The notes beneath the pieces were generated by a model. It searched no databases and had not been told where the DNA came from. It saw only the letters and a list, made by a program, of their open reading frames with translations. From positions 2,480,001-2,544,000 of the forward strand of contig NZ_CP032616.1 in NCBI RefSeq assembly GCF_003626975.1: DNA of 64,000 nucleotides, read 5' to 3'. Source of the stretch: Pseudomonas sp. DY-1. Lineage in GTDB: Bacteria; Pseudomonadota; Gammaproteobacteria; Pseudomonadales; Pseudomonadaceae. Shown piece by piece: positions 7,187 to 15,830 of this stretch (its first letter is position 1; each line of letters starts with the position of its first letter). A program made the position numbers and the translations under genes.

Positions 7187-8635
7187 TCAGTGTGTAGGAG
7201 CGAATTCATTCGCGAAGGAAGGCGCAGCCTTTCCCTGGGAATTCGGGGTCAGCCCTAGGGACCGATTCGCGAATGAGTTCGCTCCCACAGAAAAGGCGGC
7301 GCCGCGGTGGTCAGCCGGCAGCCGGTCACCCGCACCAAACAACTTCTGGCGCAACGTGCCTTCGGCATACGCCGTCTTGTAGGCGCCGCGTGCCTGAAGC
7401 TCCGGCACAACAAGATCGATGAAGTCGGCGTAGCTTTCCGGGGTGACGATGCGGGTGAGGTTGAAACCGTCGAGGCCGGTCTCGTCCACCCAACTGAGCA
7501 GTTCATCGGCCACTTGTGTGGGCGAGCCCACTAGCAGGATGTAGCGCCCGCCCAAGGCGTGCTGCTCCAGCAACTGGCGGCGCGTCAGGCTGTTGTCCTT
7601 GAGCTTGCTGGCGGCCGACTCGATGGCGTTGGTCTTCACGTAGGGGATCGGCTCATCCAGCCCGAAGCGGGAGAAGTCGATGCCCGTGGAGCTGGCGAAG
7701 TGCGCCACACCCGCCTCGGCGCTGGCATGGGCCAGGTACTCGGCATGCTTGGCGCGTGCCTCGGCTTCCGTCGCGGCGACTATCACGCTGATGCCCATGA
7801 ACACCTTCACCGACTGCGGATCACGGCCGGCGGCCTGGGCCGCCGCGCGTACCTTGTCCACCTGGGCACGGGTGGCGGCCTTGCTGTTGCCGCTGATGAA
7901 CACGCACTCGGCATGCTCACCGGCAAAACGCAGCCCGCGAGCCGAGGCACCCGCCTGGAACAGCACCGGCGTGCGTTGCGGCGAGGGTTCGCAGAGGTGA
8001 TAGCCCTCGACGTTGAAAAACTCACCTTCGTGACGAACCTTGTGCACCTTGTCCGCCTGGGCGTAGATGCGCCGCTGCCGGTCATTCAGCACGGCGCCCT
8101 CTTCCCAGCTGCCTTGCCAGAGCTTGTAGAGGACCTCCAGGTACTCGTCGGCCTGGTCATAGCGGCGGTCGTGCTCCACCTGCTGCGTCAGTCCCATGGC
8201 TCGGGCGGCGCTCTCCAGGTAGCCGGTGACGATGTTCCAGCCCACCCGGCCATCCGTGAGGTGGTCCAGCGTCGACATGCGCCGGGCGAACAGGTACGGC
8301 GCGTCGTAGCTGAGGTTCGCGGTCAGGCCGAAGCCGAGGTGGCGGGTCACGCCCGCCATGGCCGAGACCAGCAGCAGCGGATCGTTGACCGGAAGCTGGA
8401 TGCTTTCCTTGAGGGTCAGGTCGACGTTGCCCTGGTAGACGTCGTAGACGCCGACGATGTCCGCCAGGAACAGGCCGTCGAACAATCCTCGCTCCAGCAA
8501 CTGCGCCAGTTCGGTCCAGTAGGACAGCTTGCGATAGTCGGCCGAACGGTCGCGCGGGTGTGTCCAGAGCCCGTGATTGATATGCCCTACGCAATTCATG
8601 TTGAAGGCATTGAGGAGAATCTGCTTGCGCGCCAT
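7187..8635 (-). CDS. LLM-class FMN-dependent monooxygenase with REP-derived C-terminal tail
   Basis: 482 aa, NtaA/SnaA/DszA/DmoA branch of bacterial luciferase-like flavin monooxygenases, which use FMNH2 and O2 on sulfur or nitrogen compounds. Characteristic stretches: LLNAFNMNCVGHINHGLWTHPRD, RRMSTLDHLTDGRVGWNIVTGYLESAARAMG and SPQRTPVLFQAGASARG. The start shares a base with the stop of the SfnB gene upstream (TGATG). The paralogue at 12720-14093 is 457 aa and ends soon after KLFGQGDRL; here the frame runs on through a REPIN (7194-7289), adding about 30 residues containing GANSFANR and [10 protein letters not shown]. Confidence 0.92.
   Translation of the reverse strand: MARKQILLNAFNMNCVGHINHGLWTHPRDRSADYRKLSYWTELAQLLERGLFDGLFLADIVGVYDVYQGNVDLTLKESIQLPVNDPLLLVSAMAGVTRHLGFGLTANLSYDAPYLFARRMSTLDHLTDGRVGWNIVTGYLESAARAMGLTQQVEHDRRYDQADEYLEVLYKLWQGSWEEGAVLNDRQRRIYAQADKVHKVRHEGEFFNVEGYHLCEPSPQRTPVLFQAGASARGLRFAGEHAECVFISGNSKAATRAQVDKVRAAAQAAGRDPQSVKVFMGISVIVAATEAEARAKHAEYLAHASAEAGVAHFASSTGIDFSRFGLDEPIPYVKTNAIESAASKLKDNSLTRRQLLEQHALGGRYILLVGSPTQVADELLSWVDETGLDGFNLTRIVTPESYADFIDLVVPELQARGAYKTAYAEGTLRQKLFGAGDRLPADHRGAAFSVGANSFANRSLGLTPNSQGKAAPSFANEFAPTH
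7194..7289. repeat. REPIN overlapping the end of the LLM monooxygenase gene
   Basis: Inverted REP pair GTAGGAGCGAATTCATTCGCGAA and GATTCGCGAATGAGTTCGCTCCCAC. The minus-strand reading frame passes through both units. Confidence 0.85.
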
Positions 8636-9843
8636 CAGATCGTCCCCCGGCGCGGTGGCAGTTTCTCGTTGAGATAGAAGTTGCCCACCGCGTGGTACTT
8701 CCAGCGCACCGGGTCGTGCAGCGTGTGCACGCGGGCGTTGCGCCAGTGGCGGTCGAGGTTGTGTTCGGCCAGGCTGGCGCGCGTGCCGGACAGCTCGAAC
8801 AACTTGCTGCCGGCAGCCAGCGACACCTCGGTAGTCAGGGCACGGGCCTCGGCCACGCCAATGGACGCAGCCGCCACGCTGTCGGCGTCAGGATGGGTGG
8901 TGGCGGCATCCAGCAGGCGGCCGGCGCGGTCGAGGATCGCTTCGGCAGCATGCAGGCGGATCGCCAGGCGGCCGAATTCCTGGATGGTCAGCGGATCGTC
9001 GCTGGCCTTGTCCACCCCCGAGTCGATCCAAGGTCGCGAGCGGGTACGCACGAACTCCAGTGCATCCTCATAGGCAGCGCGGGCGATGCCGGCGTCGATG
9101 GCGGCGTGCAGGATCTGCGCGAAGGGGCCGACGGTGGTAGGACGCTCGAAGGCATCCTGGAAGGACACCAGGTCCTCGGTGCGCACCGGCACGTTCTCGA
9201 ACACCACCGAACCACTGCCGGTAGTGCGCTGGCCGAAGCCGGACCAGTCATCGATGACCGTCAGGCCGGGCGCGTTGCGCGGCACGAAGGCGAGGTACTG
9301 GTGCCCGTCCTCGGCCACCACCAGGGTGGGCACCCGGTCGGCATAGAGGGCGCCGGTGCAATAGAACTTGCGGCCATTGATGCGGTATCCCGCACCTTCG
9401 CGGATCAGCCGGGTATTGCGGTCATTGGCGGTGCGCGTGCCGATTTCCGCCAGAGCGTTACCGAAGCGCTGGCCTGCCAGGGCTGCGGCGAACAGGCGCC
9501 GTTGCTGCGCCTTGCTGCCATTCACGCGGAGGACTTCCAGGGCGTAGAAATGGTTCTGTGGGATCTGCCCGAGGGAGGCGTCGGCGGCGCTGATGATGGC
9601 GATGACCCGGGCCAGGGTCACCCGCGATACACCAGCGCCACCGAATTCGCGCGGCACGCTGATGCCCCAGAGGCCGGAGCGGCTGAAGGCGTCGAGTTCC
9701 TCATGGGGCAGGCGACGGTCACGGTCACGCTCGGCGGCGCCGGGCTTGAATTCGGCGGCGATGCGGCGGGCCACGTCGATGGCCTCGGCATCGTCGCGAA
9801 TGATGGCGACGCTGAAGGCCGGGGCGGGTTGCGGCAATGTCAT
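8635..9843 (-). CDS. SfnB-family sulfur acquisition oxidoreductase 1
   Basis: 402 aa flavoprotein with the acyl-CoA dehydrogenase fold, in the SfnB/DszC-like branch that acts with reduced flavin on organosulfur substrates. Visible: N-terminal helical domain, the FGGAGVSRVTLARVIAIISAADASLGQIPQNHF stretch, the beta-domain motif DDWSGFGQRTTGSGSVVFENV, and the C-terminal DRHWRNARVHTLHDPVRWKYHAVGN typical of the family. The start at 9843 (MTLPQPAP) has GGAG upstream; a longer start would add a poorly conserved 14 residues. Coupled to the LLM gene by a one-base overlap. Confidence 0.92.
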   Translation of the reverse strand: MTLPQPAPAFSVAIIRDDAEAIDVARRIAAEFKPGAAERDRDRRLPHEELDAFSRSGLWGISVPREFGGAGVSRVTLARVIAIISAADASLGQIPQNHFYALEVLRVNGSKAQQRRLFAAALAGQRFGNALAEIGTRTANDRNTRLIREGAGYRINGRKFYCTGALYADRVPTLVVAEDGHQYLAFVPRNAPGLTVIDDWSGFGQRTTGSGSVVFENVPVRTEDLVSFQDAFERPTTVGPFAQILHAAIDAGIARAAYEDALEFVRTRSRPWIDSGVDKASDDPLTIQEFGRLAIRLHAAEAILDRAGRLLDAATTHPDADSVAAASIGVAEARALTTEVSLAAGSKLFELSGTRASLAEHNLDRHWRNARVHTLHDPVRWKYHAVGNFYLNEKLPPRRGTI

Positions 9844-9853
9844 GGAGAACTCC

Positions 9854-11089
9854 TCAAATCCAGGAATGACGGGCCGGCCGGGCACCGTTGAGATGCCAGG
9901 CTCCGACGGCCTGGACCTTCCAGCGCACCGGGTCGTGCAGTGTGTGGACGCGGGCGTTGCGCCAATGGCGATCGAGGTTGAACTCGGCGAGGCTGGCGCG
10001 GCTGCCGGCCAGTTCGAAGAGCTTTTCGCTGGCGAGCAGGCTGATCTCCGTCGTCAGCACCTTGGCCTCGGCCACGGCGATGGAGGCGCGGGCGGCGGCC
10101 TCGTCATCGATCGGCCCGGCGGCCACTTCGTCGAGTACCTGGCCGGCGCGTTCCAGCAGGGCGTTGGCAGCATTCAGCTCGGTCTTCAGGCGGCCGACCT
10201 CGGCGATGGTGTAGAGCTCCTCGCTGGCGCGTTCGACGCCGGCATCCACCCAGGGCCGCGAGCGTTCGCGGATGAAGGCGATGGTGTCGTCGATGGCCGC
10301 CTCGGCGATACCGGCGTCGATGGCGGCCTGGATCAGTTGCGAAACTGCACCCTGGATGCTCGGCACTTCGGCCAGTCGGCTGTTGTGGAAAACCAGGTCG
10401 TCAGCGACGGGCGCCTGGTCCAGCAACACGGTGCCGCTGGCAGTGGTGCGCTGGCCGAATCCGGACCAGTCATCGACTATGCGCAATCCCGGCACACCGC
10501 GCTCCACGAGGCCGAGCACGCCGACGCCGTTGTCGTCGATGGCCTTGACTGCCACCCAATGGGCGAACAGCGCGCCAGTGGAATAGAACTTCTCGCCGCT
10601 GACCTTCAGGCCCTCGCCGGTACGGGTGACGCGAGCCTTGATCTCCAGGGTGTGTTTCGTATTGCGCTCGGGGCCGGCATTGGCCAGCCGGCGCCCCGCG
10701 AGGATGCCGCCGAAGACTTTGCGCTTTTGCGCTTCGCTGCCGACGTTCTCGACTACGTTGAGCAGGCCGAACTGATTCTGCGGAATCTGCCCCAGGGCCG
10801 GGTCGGCGGCGCAGATGATGCGGAACACTTCGGCCAGGGTGACGTGGGACACCTCGGGCCCGCCGTATTGGCGTGGAATGCGAATGCCCCCCAGTCCCAG
10901 GCGGGTGAAGAGCTCCAGCTCGCGCCAGGGCAGCAGGCGGTCGCGGTCGCGTTGTGCCGCATTTTCCCTGGCCTGCCTCGCCACCTCGTGAGCGGCTTGC
11001 AGGGCCTGTGCATCGTTTTCGATCAGCGCCGCCGGGAGTAGTGACGGGGCTTCATCACGAAATGCGTTGTGGGCGGTTTCGTTTGTCAT
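9854..11089 (-). CDS. SfnB-family sulfur acquisition oxidoreductase 2
   Basis: 411 aa, same acyl-CoA dehydrogenase-fold flavoprotein family, clearly paralogous to the adjacent 8635-9843 gene and the gene at 14104-15327. Shared blocks are FGxxxVSxVTLAEV..DPALGQIPQNQF, DDWSGFGQRTTASGTVLLDQ and DRHWRNARVHTLHDPVRW. It ends ten bases before SfnB 1. The local array of three such genes suggests duplication followed by specialisation for different sulfur substrates (inference). Confidence 0.92.
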   Translation of the reverse strand: MTNETAHNAFRDEAPSLLPAALIENDAQALQAAHEVARQARENAAQRDRDRLLPWRELELFTRLGLGGIRIPRQYGGPEVSHVTLAEVFRIICAADPALGQIPQNQFGLLNVVENVGSEAQKRKVFGGILAGRRLANAGPERNTKHTLEIKARVTRTGEGLKVSGEKFYSTGALFAHWVAVKAIDDNGVGVLGLVERGVPGLRIVDDWSGFGQRTTASGTVLLDQAPVADDLVFHNSRLAEVPSIQGAVSQLIQAAIDAGIAEAAIDDTIAFIRERSRPWVDAGVERASEELYTIAEVGRLKTELNAANALLERAGQVLDEVAAGPIDDEAAARASIAVAEAKVLTTEISLLASEKLFELAGSRASLAEFNLDRHWRNARVHTLHDPVRWKVQAVGAWHLNGARPARHSWI

Positions 11090-11192
11090 GCGGTATGGCC
11101 TTCAGCAATGGAGCGAGTCGGGTTTCCCTCACCCCAGCCCTCTCCCAAAGGGAGAGAGGGTCGTATCTGCGCCAGGGGAGGCAATGCGCGAG
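11090..11192. repeat. CCCTCTCCC/GGGAGAGAGGG palindrome inside the sulfur block
   Basis: The 103-bp gap between metQ (set B) and SfnB 2 contains CCCTCTCCC-AAA-GGGAGAGAGGG (about 11139-11161), a relative of the palindrome near 4299. It could partially end or stabilise transcripts between the two halves of the block. Confidence 0.6.
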
Positions 11193-11963
11193 TCAGAACG
11201 CCGGGGCGATCTGGCCCTTGTAGCGGGTGACGATGAACTGGCGGACTTCCGGCGAGTTCAGGGCCTTGGCCAGCTTCTGCAGGCCGGGGTCCTGGAGGTT
11301 GTCCGGACGGGCGACGAGGAATTCGGCGTAGAGGTCCTTGCCCTTCTCGACGATCAGCGCGCTGTTGGTATCGATGCCGGCTTCCAGGGCGTAGTTGGCG
11401 AAGACGAAGGCCAGGTCCACCTGGCTGACGGAACGGGCCAGCAGTGCGCCTTCCAGTTCACGGATCTTCAGCTTCTTGGGGTTTTCGGCGATGTCGCGCT
11501 GGGTGGCCAGGGTGTTGCTCGGGTCCTTGAGCTTGATCAACCCGGCCTCGTGCAGCAGCACCAGTGCGCGTCCGGTGTTCACGGGGTCGTTGGGAATGGC
11601 CACTGACGCGCCGTCCTTCAGCTCGTCGAGTTTCTTGATCCTGGTGGAGTACGCGCCGAAGGGTTCGATGTGAATGCCCACCACCGGTACCAGGTTGGTG
11701 TGACGGCTCTTGTTGAACTCATCGAGGAAGGGTCGGTACTGGTAATAGTTGGCGTCGAGATTCTTCTCGGCCAATTGCACGTTGGGCTGGATGAAGTCGG
11801 TGAAGACCTTGATGTCCAGGTCCACGCCTTCCTTGGCCAGGGTGGGTTTGATGAACTCGAGGATTTCCGCGTGGGGGACCGGGGTGGCGCCGACCACCAG
11901 CTTCTCGCCGGCTTGGGCAGAGAAGGCGACGACGGCGGCGAGAATGGCGATAGCCTTTTTCAT
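11193..11963 (-). CDS. MetQ/NlpA-type periplasmic binding protein (set B)
   Basis: 256 aa with a signal peptide (MKKAIAILAAVVAFSAQA) and an NlpA fold: EKLVVGATPVPHAEILEFIKP, DANYYQYRPFLDEF and NDPVNTGRALVLLHEAGL. No lipobox. The start at 11963 has AGGAG nine bases upstream. It is diverged from the set A protein, so probably has a different ligand. It follows a MetI gene and precedes no ATPase of its own. Confidence 0.92.
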   Translation of the reverse strand: MKKAIAILAAVVAFSAQAGEKLVVGATPVPHAEILEFIKPTLAKEGVDLDIKVFTDFIQPNVQLAEKNLDANYYQYRPFLDEFNKSRHTNLVPVVGIHIEPFGAYSTRIKKLDELKDGASVAIPNDPVNTGRALVLLHEAGLIKLKDPSNTLATQRDIAENPKKLKIRELEGALLARSVSQVDLAFVFANYALEAGIDTNSALIVEKGKDLYAEFLVARPDNLQDPGLQKLAKALNSPEVRQFIVTRYKGQIAPAF

Positions 11964-12057
11964 TGCAAGTGCTCCTGGGCAGATTTGGATTGGCCGTCGT
12001 GGGGTCAACGTGGGGCCTTGGGTGGGCAGCGAAAGCCGGCTGCCCTGCGGCGGGATT

Positions 12058-12723
12058 TCAACGGCGGCTGTAGCGGATCACGAGACGGTCGCCGCTCGTC
12101 TGCAGCGCCTGCACCAGCAGGACCAACAGGGCCACGGTGACCACCATTACGTCGGTCTGGAATCGCTGGTAGCCGAAGCGGATGGCCAGGTCGCCCAACC
12201 CACCGCCACCGATCACACCGGCCATGGCGGTGTAGTCCACCAGCACGATGGCGGTGACGGTCACGGCGGCGATCAACCCGGTGCGGGCTTCCGGTAGCAA
12301 GGTGTGCCAGATGATCTGCCAGGTGCTGGCACCCATGGCCTGAGTAGCCTCCACCAGTCCGCGGTCCACTTCGCGCAGGGCGGTTTCCACCAGCCGCGCG
12401 AAGAACGGCGTGCAGCCGGCCACCAGCGGCGGAATGGCCCCGGCGACGCCGAGGGAGGTGCCGGTGAGCAGCGTGGTCAGCGGGATCATCACGATCAGCA
12501 GGATGATGAAAGGCAGCGAGCGCAGCGTGTTCACCACCGCCGAAGCGAAGCGATAGAAACCAGGCTTCTCATGCATCTGCTTCTTGCCGGTGAGGTAGAG
12601 CAGTACGCCCAGCGGCAGGCCGAGCAGCACGGTAAAACCAAGCGCCAGGGCGAGCATGGTCAGGGTGTCGATGCAGGCCTGGCCGATCTCAACCCAATCG
12701 AGGTTGGCGAGCAGTTCGTTCAT
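12058..12723 (-). CDS. MetI-type ABC permease (set B)
   Basis: 221 aa integral membrane permease with about five membrane helices and the ATPase-contact loop LVEATQAMGASTWQIIWHTLLPEARTGL. Its ATG overlaps the LLM gene stop by four bases (ATGA). Same family as the permease at 4391-5044 but clearly diverged. There is no companion MetN next to it; the ATPase at 5028-6107 is the obvious candidate. Confidence 0.92.
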   Translation of the reverse strand: MNELLANLDWVEIGQACIDTLTMLALALGFTVLLGLPLGVLLYLTGKKQMHEKPGFYRFASAVVNTLRSLPFIILLIVMIPLTTLLTGTSLGVAGAIPPLVAGCTPFFARLVETALREVDRGLVEATQAMGASTWQIIWHTLLPEARTGLIAAVTVTAIVLVDYTAMAGVIGGGGLGDLAIRFGYQRFQTDVMVVTVALLVLLVQALQTSGDRLVIRYSRR

Positions 12724-14093
12724 TGCCCCACCTTCCTGCGCAATCGCGCGGCCGGATGCGGCTCGACAAGACGGTCACCCTGGCCGAACAGCTTGTGGCG
12801 CAGGCTGCCGTCTTCGTACTCGCGCTTGAAAAGGCCACGGGCCTGAAGCTCCGGCACCAGCAGGTCGACGATATCCACAAAGGTTTCCGGCGCGACGATG
12901 CTGGACAGGTTGAAGCCGTCCACGTCGGTCTCTTCCACCCAGCCCTGCAGCTCATCGGCCACGGACTGCGGCGAACCCACCAGCAACGGGCCGTCACCGC
13001 CCAGGGCGCAGTAGTCGGCGATCTCGGCGGTGGTCCAGGTGCGGCTCGGGTCAGCGGCCGTGAAGGCATCCACCGCCGACTGGATGGCGTTGCTCTGGAC
13101 CTGGCGCAGCACCAGGTCCGGCGCGTACGGGCCAAAGTCGATGCCGGTCCAGCCGGACATCAGCGTCAGGGCACCGTCATGGCTGGCGAACTCGCGGTAC
13201 TCGCGCCACTTCGCCTGGGCCTCGGCATCGGTCCGCGCGACGATCACCGTGAGCTGGTTGAACACCCTGATGTCGCTGCCCTTGCGCCCAGCGGCTTCGG
13301 CCTGGCGGCGCAGGTCGGCCACCTGGTTGCGCAGGATGTGGCGGGTGGGCGCGGCGACGAACACGCACTCGGCATTACCGGCGGCGAAGGCCTTGCCCCG
13401 ACTGGAAGCGCCGGCCTGGTAGAGCACCGGAGTGCGCTGCGGCGACGGCTCGCTGAGGTGGAAGCCGGGCACCTGGAAGTGCGCCCCCTCATGAGCAATC
13501 GGATGCACCTTCGTCGGGTCGGCATAGACACCGTGCTCGACGTCGGCGACCACTGCGTCCTCGTCCCAGCTGGCTTCCCAGAGCTTGTAGCAGACCTCCA
13601 GGTATTCCCCTGCCAGGGCATAACGCTGCTCATGATTGAGCTGCTGCTTGAGACCGATGTTGCGTGCGCCGCTCTCCAGGTAGGAGGTGACGATATTCCA
13701 GCCGGCACGACCGCCGGTGAGGTGATCCAGCGTGCTCATGCGCCGGGCGAACGGGTACGGGTGTTCGAAGGACACCGACGCGGTCACGCCGAAACCCAGG
13801 TGCCGGGTAGCGGCGGCCATTGCCGGCACCAGCAGCAGCGGGTCATTCACCGGCACCTGGGCGGCGGTGCGCAGCGCCTGCTCCGGTCCACCCTGGTAGA
13901 CGTCGTAGACGCCCAGCACATCGGCGAGGAACAGGCCGTCGATCTTGCCGCGCTCCAGGGTTTGCGCCAGCTCGATCCAGTAGTGGATATCGGTGTAGCG
14001 CCGTGCCTGATCGCGCGGGTGGCGCCAGAGGCCGGGGGAAAGGTGGCCCACGGCGTTCATGGCAAAGGCGTTGAGGCGGATCTGCTTGCTCAT
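12720..14093 (-). CDS. LLM-class FMN-dependent monooxygenase (set B)
   Basis: 457 aa, NtaA/SnaA/DszA/DmoA-type flavin monooxygenase: LNAFAMNAVGHLSPGLWRHPRDQ, RRMSTLDHLTGGRAGWNIVTSYLESGARNIG, SPQRTPVLYQAGASSRG. Co-directional with SfnB 3 (ten bases upstream) and overlapping metI. Likely oxidises a sulfonate, sulfone or thioether after uptake; the exact substrate cannot be read from sequence. An FMN reductase partner is not encoded in the block, so reduced flavin must come from elsewhere. Confidence 0.93.
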   Translation of the reverse strand: MSKQIRLNAFAMNAVGHLSPGLWRHPRDQARRYTDIHYWIELAQTLERGKIDGLFLADVLGVYDVYQGGPEQALRTAAQVPVNDPLLLVPAMAAATRHLGFGVTASVSFEHPYPFARRMSTLDHLTGGRAGWNIVTSYLESGARNIGLKQQLNHEQRYALAGEYLEVCYKLWEASWDEDAVVADVEHGVYADPTKVHPIAHEGAHFQVPGFHLSEPSPQRTPVLYQAGASSRGKAFAAGNAECVFVAAPTRHILRNQVADLRRQAEAAGRKGSDIRVFNQLTVIVARTDAEAQAKWREYREFASHDGALTLMSGWTGIDFGPYAPDLVLRQVQSNAIQSAVDAFTAADPSRTWTTAEIADYCALGGDGPLLVGSPQSVADELQGWVEETDVDGFNLSSIVAPETFVDIVDLLVPELQARGLFKREYEDGSLRHKLFGQGDRLVEPHPAARLRRKVGQ

Positions 14094-14103
14094 GTCGCGC
14101 GCC

Positions 14104-15327
14104 TCAGGACCAGTCGTGACGCGGAGGCTTCACGCCGTTGAGCAGCCAGTTACCCACTACGTGGTACTTCCAGCGCACCGGGTCGTGCAGGGTATGCACG
14201 CGGGCATTTCGCCAGTGGCGATCATGGTTGTAGCGCGCCAGGGTGGATCGAGTGCCACCCAACTCGAACAGCTTGTTGGAGGCTTCGATGGCGACTTCGG
14301 TGGTCAGCACCTTGGCCTTGGCCACGGCTACCGAGGCGGCGGCCACATTGTCCTCGTCCGGTGCCGGGCGAGCGGCATCCATTACCTTGCCGGCACGCTC
14401 CAGCAGCGCTTCGGCGGCTTCCAGGCGAATCCCCAGGTTGCCCACCTGGATGATGGTCAGCGGGTCATCGCTGGCCTTCTCCACACCGGCATCGATCCAC
14501 GGGCGCGCATGCTCACGGACGAAGGCGATGGTGTCGCGCAGGGCCGCACGGGCGATCCCGGCATCGATGGCAGCGGTGGTGATCTGGGCGAACGGGCCGG
14601 CCAGCGTCGGGCTCTCGTAGGAACGGTAGGTGGGGAACAGGTTAGTCGCCGGCACCCGCAGGTCCTGGGCCAGCACCGTGCCGCTGGAGGTGTTGCGCTG
14701 ACCGATGCTGGACCAGTCGTCGACTATCACCAGCCCGTCGCTGCCACGCGGGACGAAAGCCAGCTGGGCCTTGTCGTCTTCGTCCACGGCCAGCACCGCC
14801 AGCCAGTGGGCGTAGAGCGAGCCGGTGCAGTAGCCCTTGCGACCGTTGATGACATGGGCATCACCGTCACGGCGGATGCGGGTCTGGATGTCCTGGACGT
14901 TCTTGCCGCCGGTTTCCGACAGGGCATTGGCGAAGCGGTTGCCCTTCAACGCCAGGCCGAAGAAGAGGCGCTTCTGTTCATAGGTGCCCTGCAGGCGAAT
15001 GTCTTCCAGCAGGCAGTAGTGGTTCTGCGGGATCTGCCCGAGAGACGCATCGGCGGCCGAGATGATGGCGATCACCTCGGCCAGCGTGGCGTAGCTCACC
15101 TCGGCGCCGCCGAACACCTTGGGCACGGTAATGCCCCAGAGGCCGCTGTTGGAGAACACGTCCACGACTTCTGACGGAACCTGGCGAGTGCGATCGCGCT
15201 CGGCATCGCCCTCGAGCAGGAAGGCTGCAACGCGATGGGCCACTTCGATGGCTTGCGCATCGCTGCGAATGATCTGGGCGTCGGGGATACCAATGAGGTA
15301 CTGGGCGGAAATCGGGGATTGCGACAT
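14104..15327 (-). CDS. SfnB-family sulfur acquisition oxidoreductase 3
   Basis: 407 aa acyl-CoA dehydrogenase-fold flavoprotein, first gene of the ten-gene sulfur block. Family blocks: VFGGAEVSYATLAEVIAIISAADASLGQIPQNHY, DDWSSIGQRNTSSGTVLAQDL, DRHWRNARVHTLHDPVRWKYHVVGNWLLNG. It is preceded by a sigma-54-type promoter about 60 bases upstream, as expected for genes under SfnR-like control in pseudomonads. Confidence 0.92.
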   Translation of the reverse strand: MSQSPISAQYLIGIPDAQIIRSDAQAIEVAHRVAAFLLEGDAERDRTRQVPSEVVDVFSNSGLWGITVPKVFGGAEVSYATLAEVIAIISAADASLGQIPQNHYCLLEDIRLQGTYEQKRLFFGLALKGNRFANALSETGGKNVQDIQTRIRRDGDAHVINGRKGYCTGSLYAHWLAVLAVDEDDKAQLAFVPRGSDGLVIVDDWSSIGQRNTSSGTVLAQDLRVPATNLFPTYRSYESPTLAGPFAQITTAAIDAGIARAALRDTIAFVREHARPWIDAGVEKASDDPLTIIQVGNLGIRLEAAEALLERAGKVMDAARPAPDEDNVAAASVAVAKAKVLTTEVAIEASNKLFELGGTRSTLARYNHDRHWRNARVHTLHDPVRWKYHVVGNWLLNGVKPPRHDWS

Positions 15328-15387
15328 GGGGCTCTCTGCACTGCTGTTTCGCCGCGAACAGTCGCGACCTTGCTTGCAGAGGGATAA

Positions 15388-15403
15388 AGCAGCACCCGTG
15401 CCA
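15388..15403 (-). promoter_or_regulatory. Sigma-54 (-24/-12) promoter of the sulfur block
   Basis: The minus strand reads TGGCACG-GGTG-CTGCT, one mismatch from the consensus TGGCACG-N4-TTGCW, with GG and GC ten bases apart as required. It lies about 60 bases before the first start codon. Sigma-54 with the activator SfnR drives dimethylsulfone genes in Pseudomonas putida, which fits the genes downstream. Confidence 0.78.
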
Positions 15404-15483
15404 GTTCTGTTTTTATTTATAAATCAACGAGTTAGTAATTTCAGCAAACAGCCAATCCTGAATTAAGCAGGCAACTTGCTGCT

Positions 15484-15507
15484 CAGGTGTTGCTGGAGCA
15501 ACACCTG
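15484..15507. promoter_or_regulatory. Perfect palindrome, probable activator site upstream of the sigma-54 promoter
   Basis: Ten-base arms CAGGTGTTGC and GCAACACCTG around TGGA, with the centre about 93 bases upstream of the -24 element. There is no T-run on either side, so it is unlikely to be a terminator. The position fits an enhancer site for a sigma-54 activator. Confidence 0.6.
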
Positions 15508-15830
15508 GGAAGGGAAGAAAGAATCAGGAATTCATCTCCAGGTCCCAGTGCTTTAGTGCACTTTTTTTGCACTACACAAGCAATAACATTCATTAGTCTT
15601 CTATTTTTTCACCCCTTAGCATGCCCCCATCCCCGACGCCCGGCCCGGTGTGGCCTGCGCAAGCAGGCTCCCGAGGAACCGTGCGCGAGAGAAAACATTT
15701 CCATATCCAGGGATGGAGCTTCCCACTCCGGTGGGATTGAGAGGACCAGGGGTCTGTACGAAAAGCCGCCCGGCTCCGGCACTTTCCGTACAGCGCCTCC
15801 GGCCTCTCCCTTTATCAACTGCCTAGTGTC
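15508..15830. other. Intergenic region before the HPP/CBS gene
   Basis: About 320 bp between divergent units. It is AT-richer than its surroundings near 15550-15610. A 40-base hairpin with CTGTACG (15754-15760) and CGTACAG (15787-15793) arms and inner AAAG/CTTT pairing lies 38 bases before the next gene. No convincing coding content. Confidence 0.5.
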
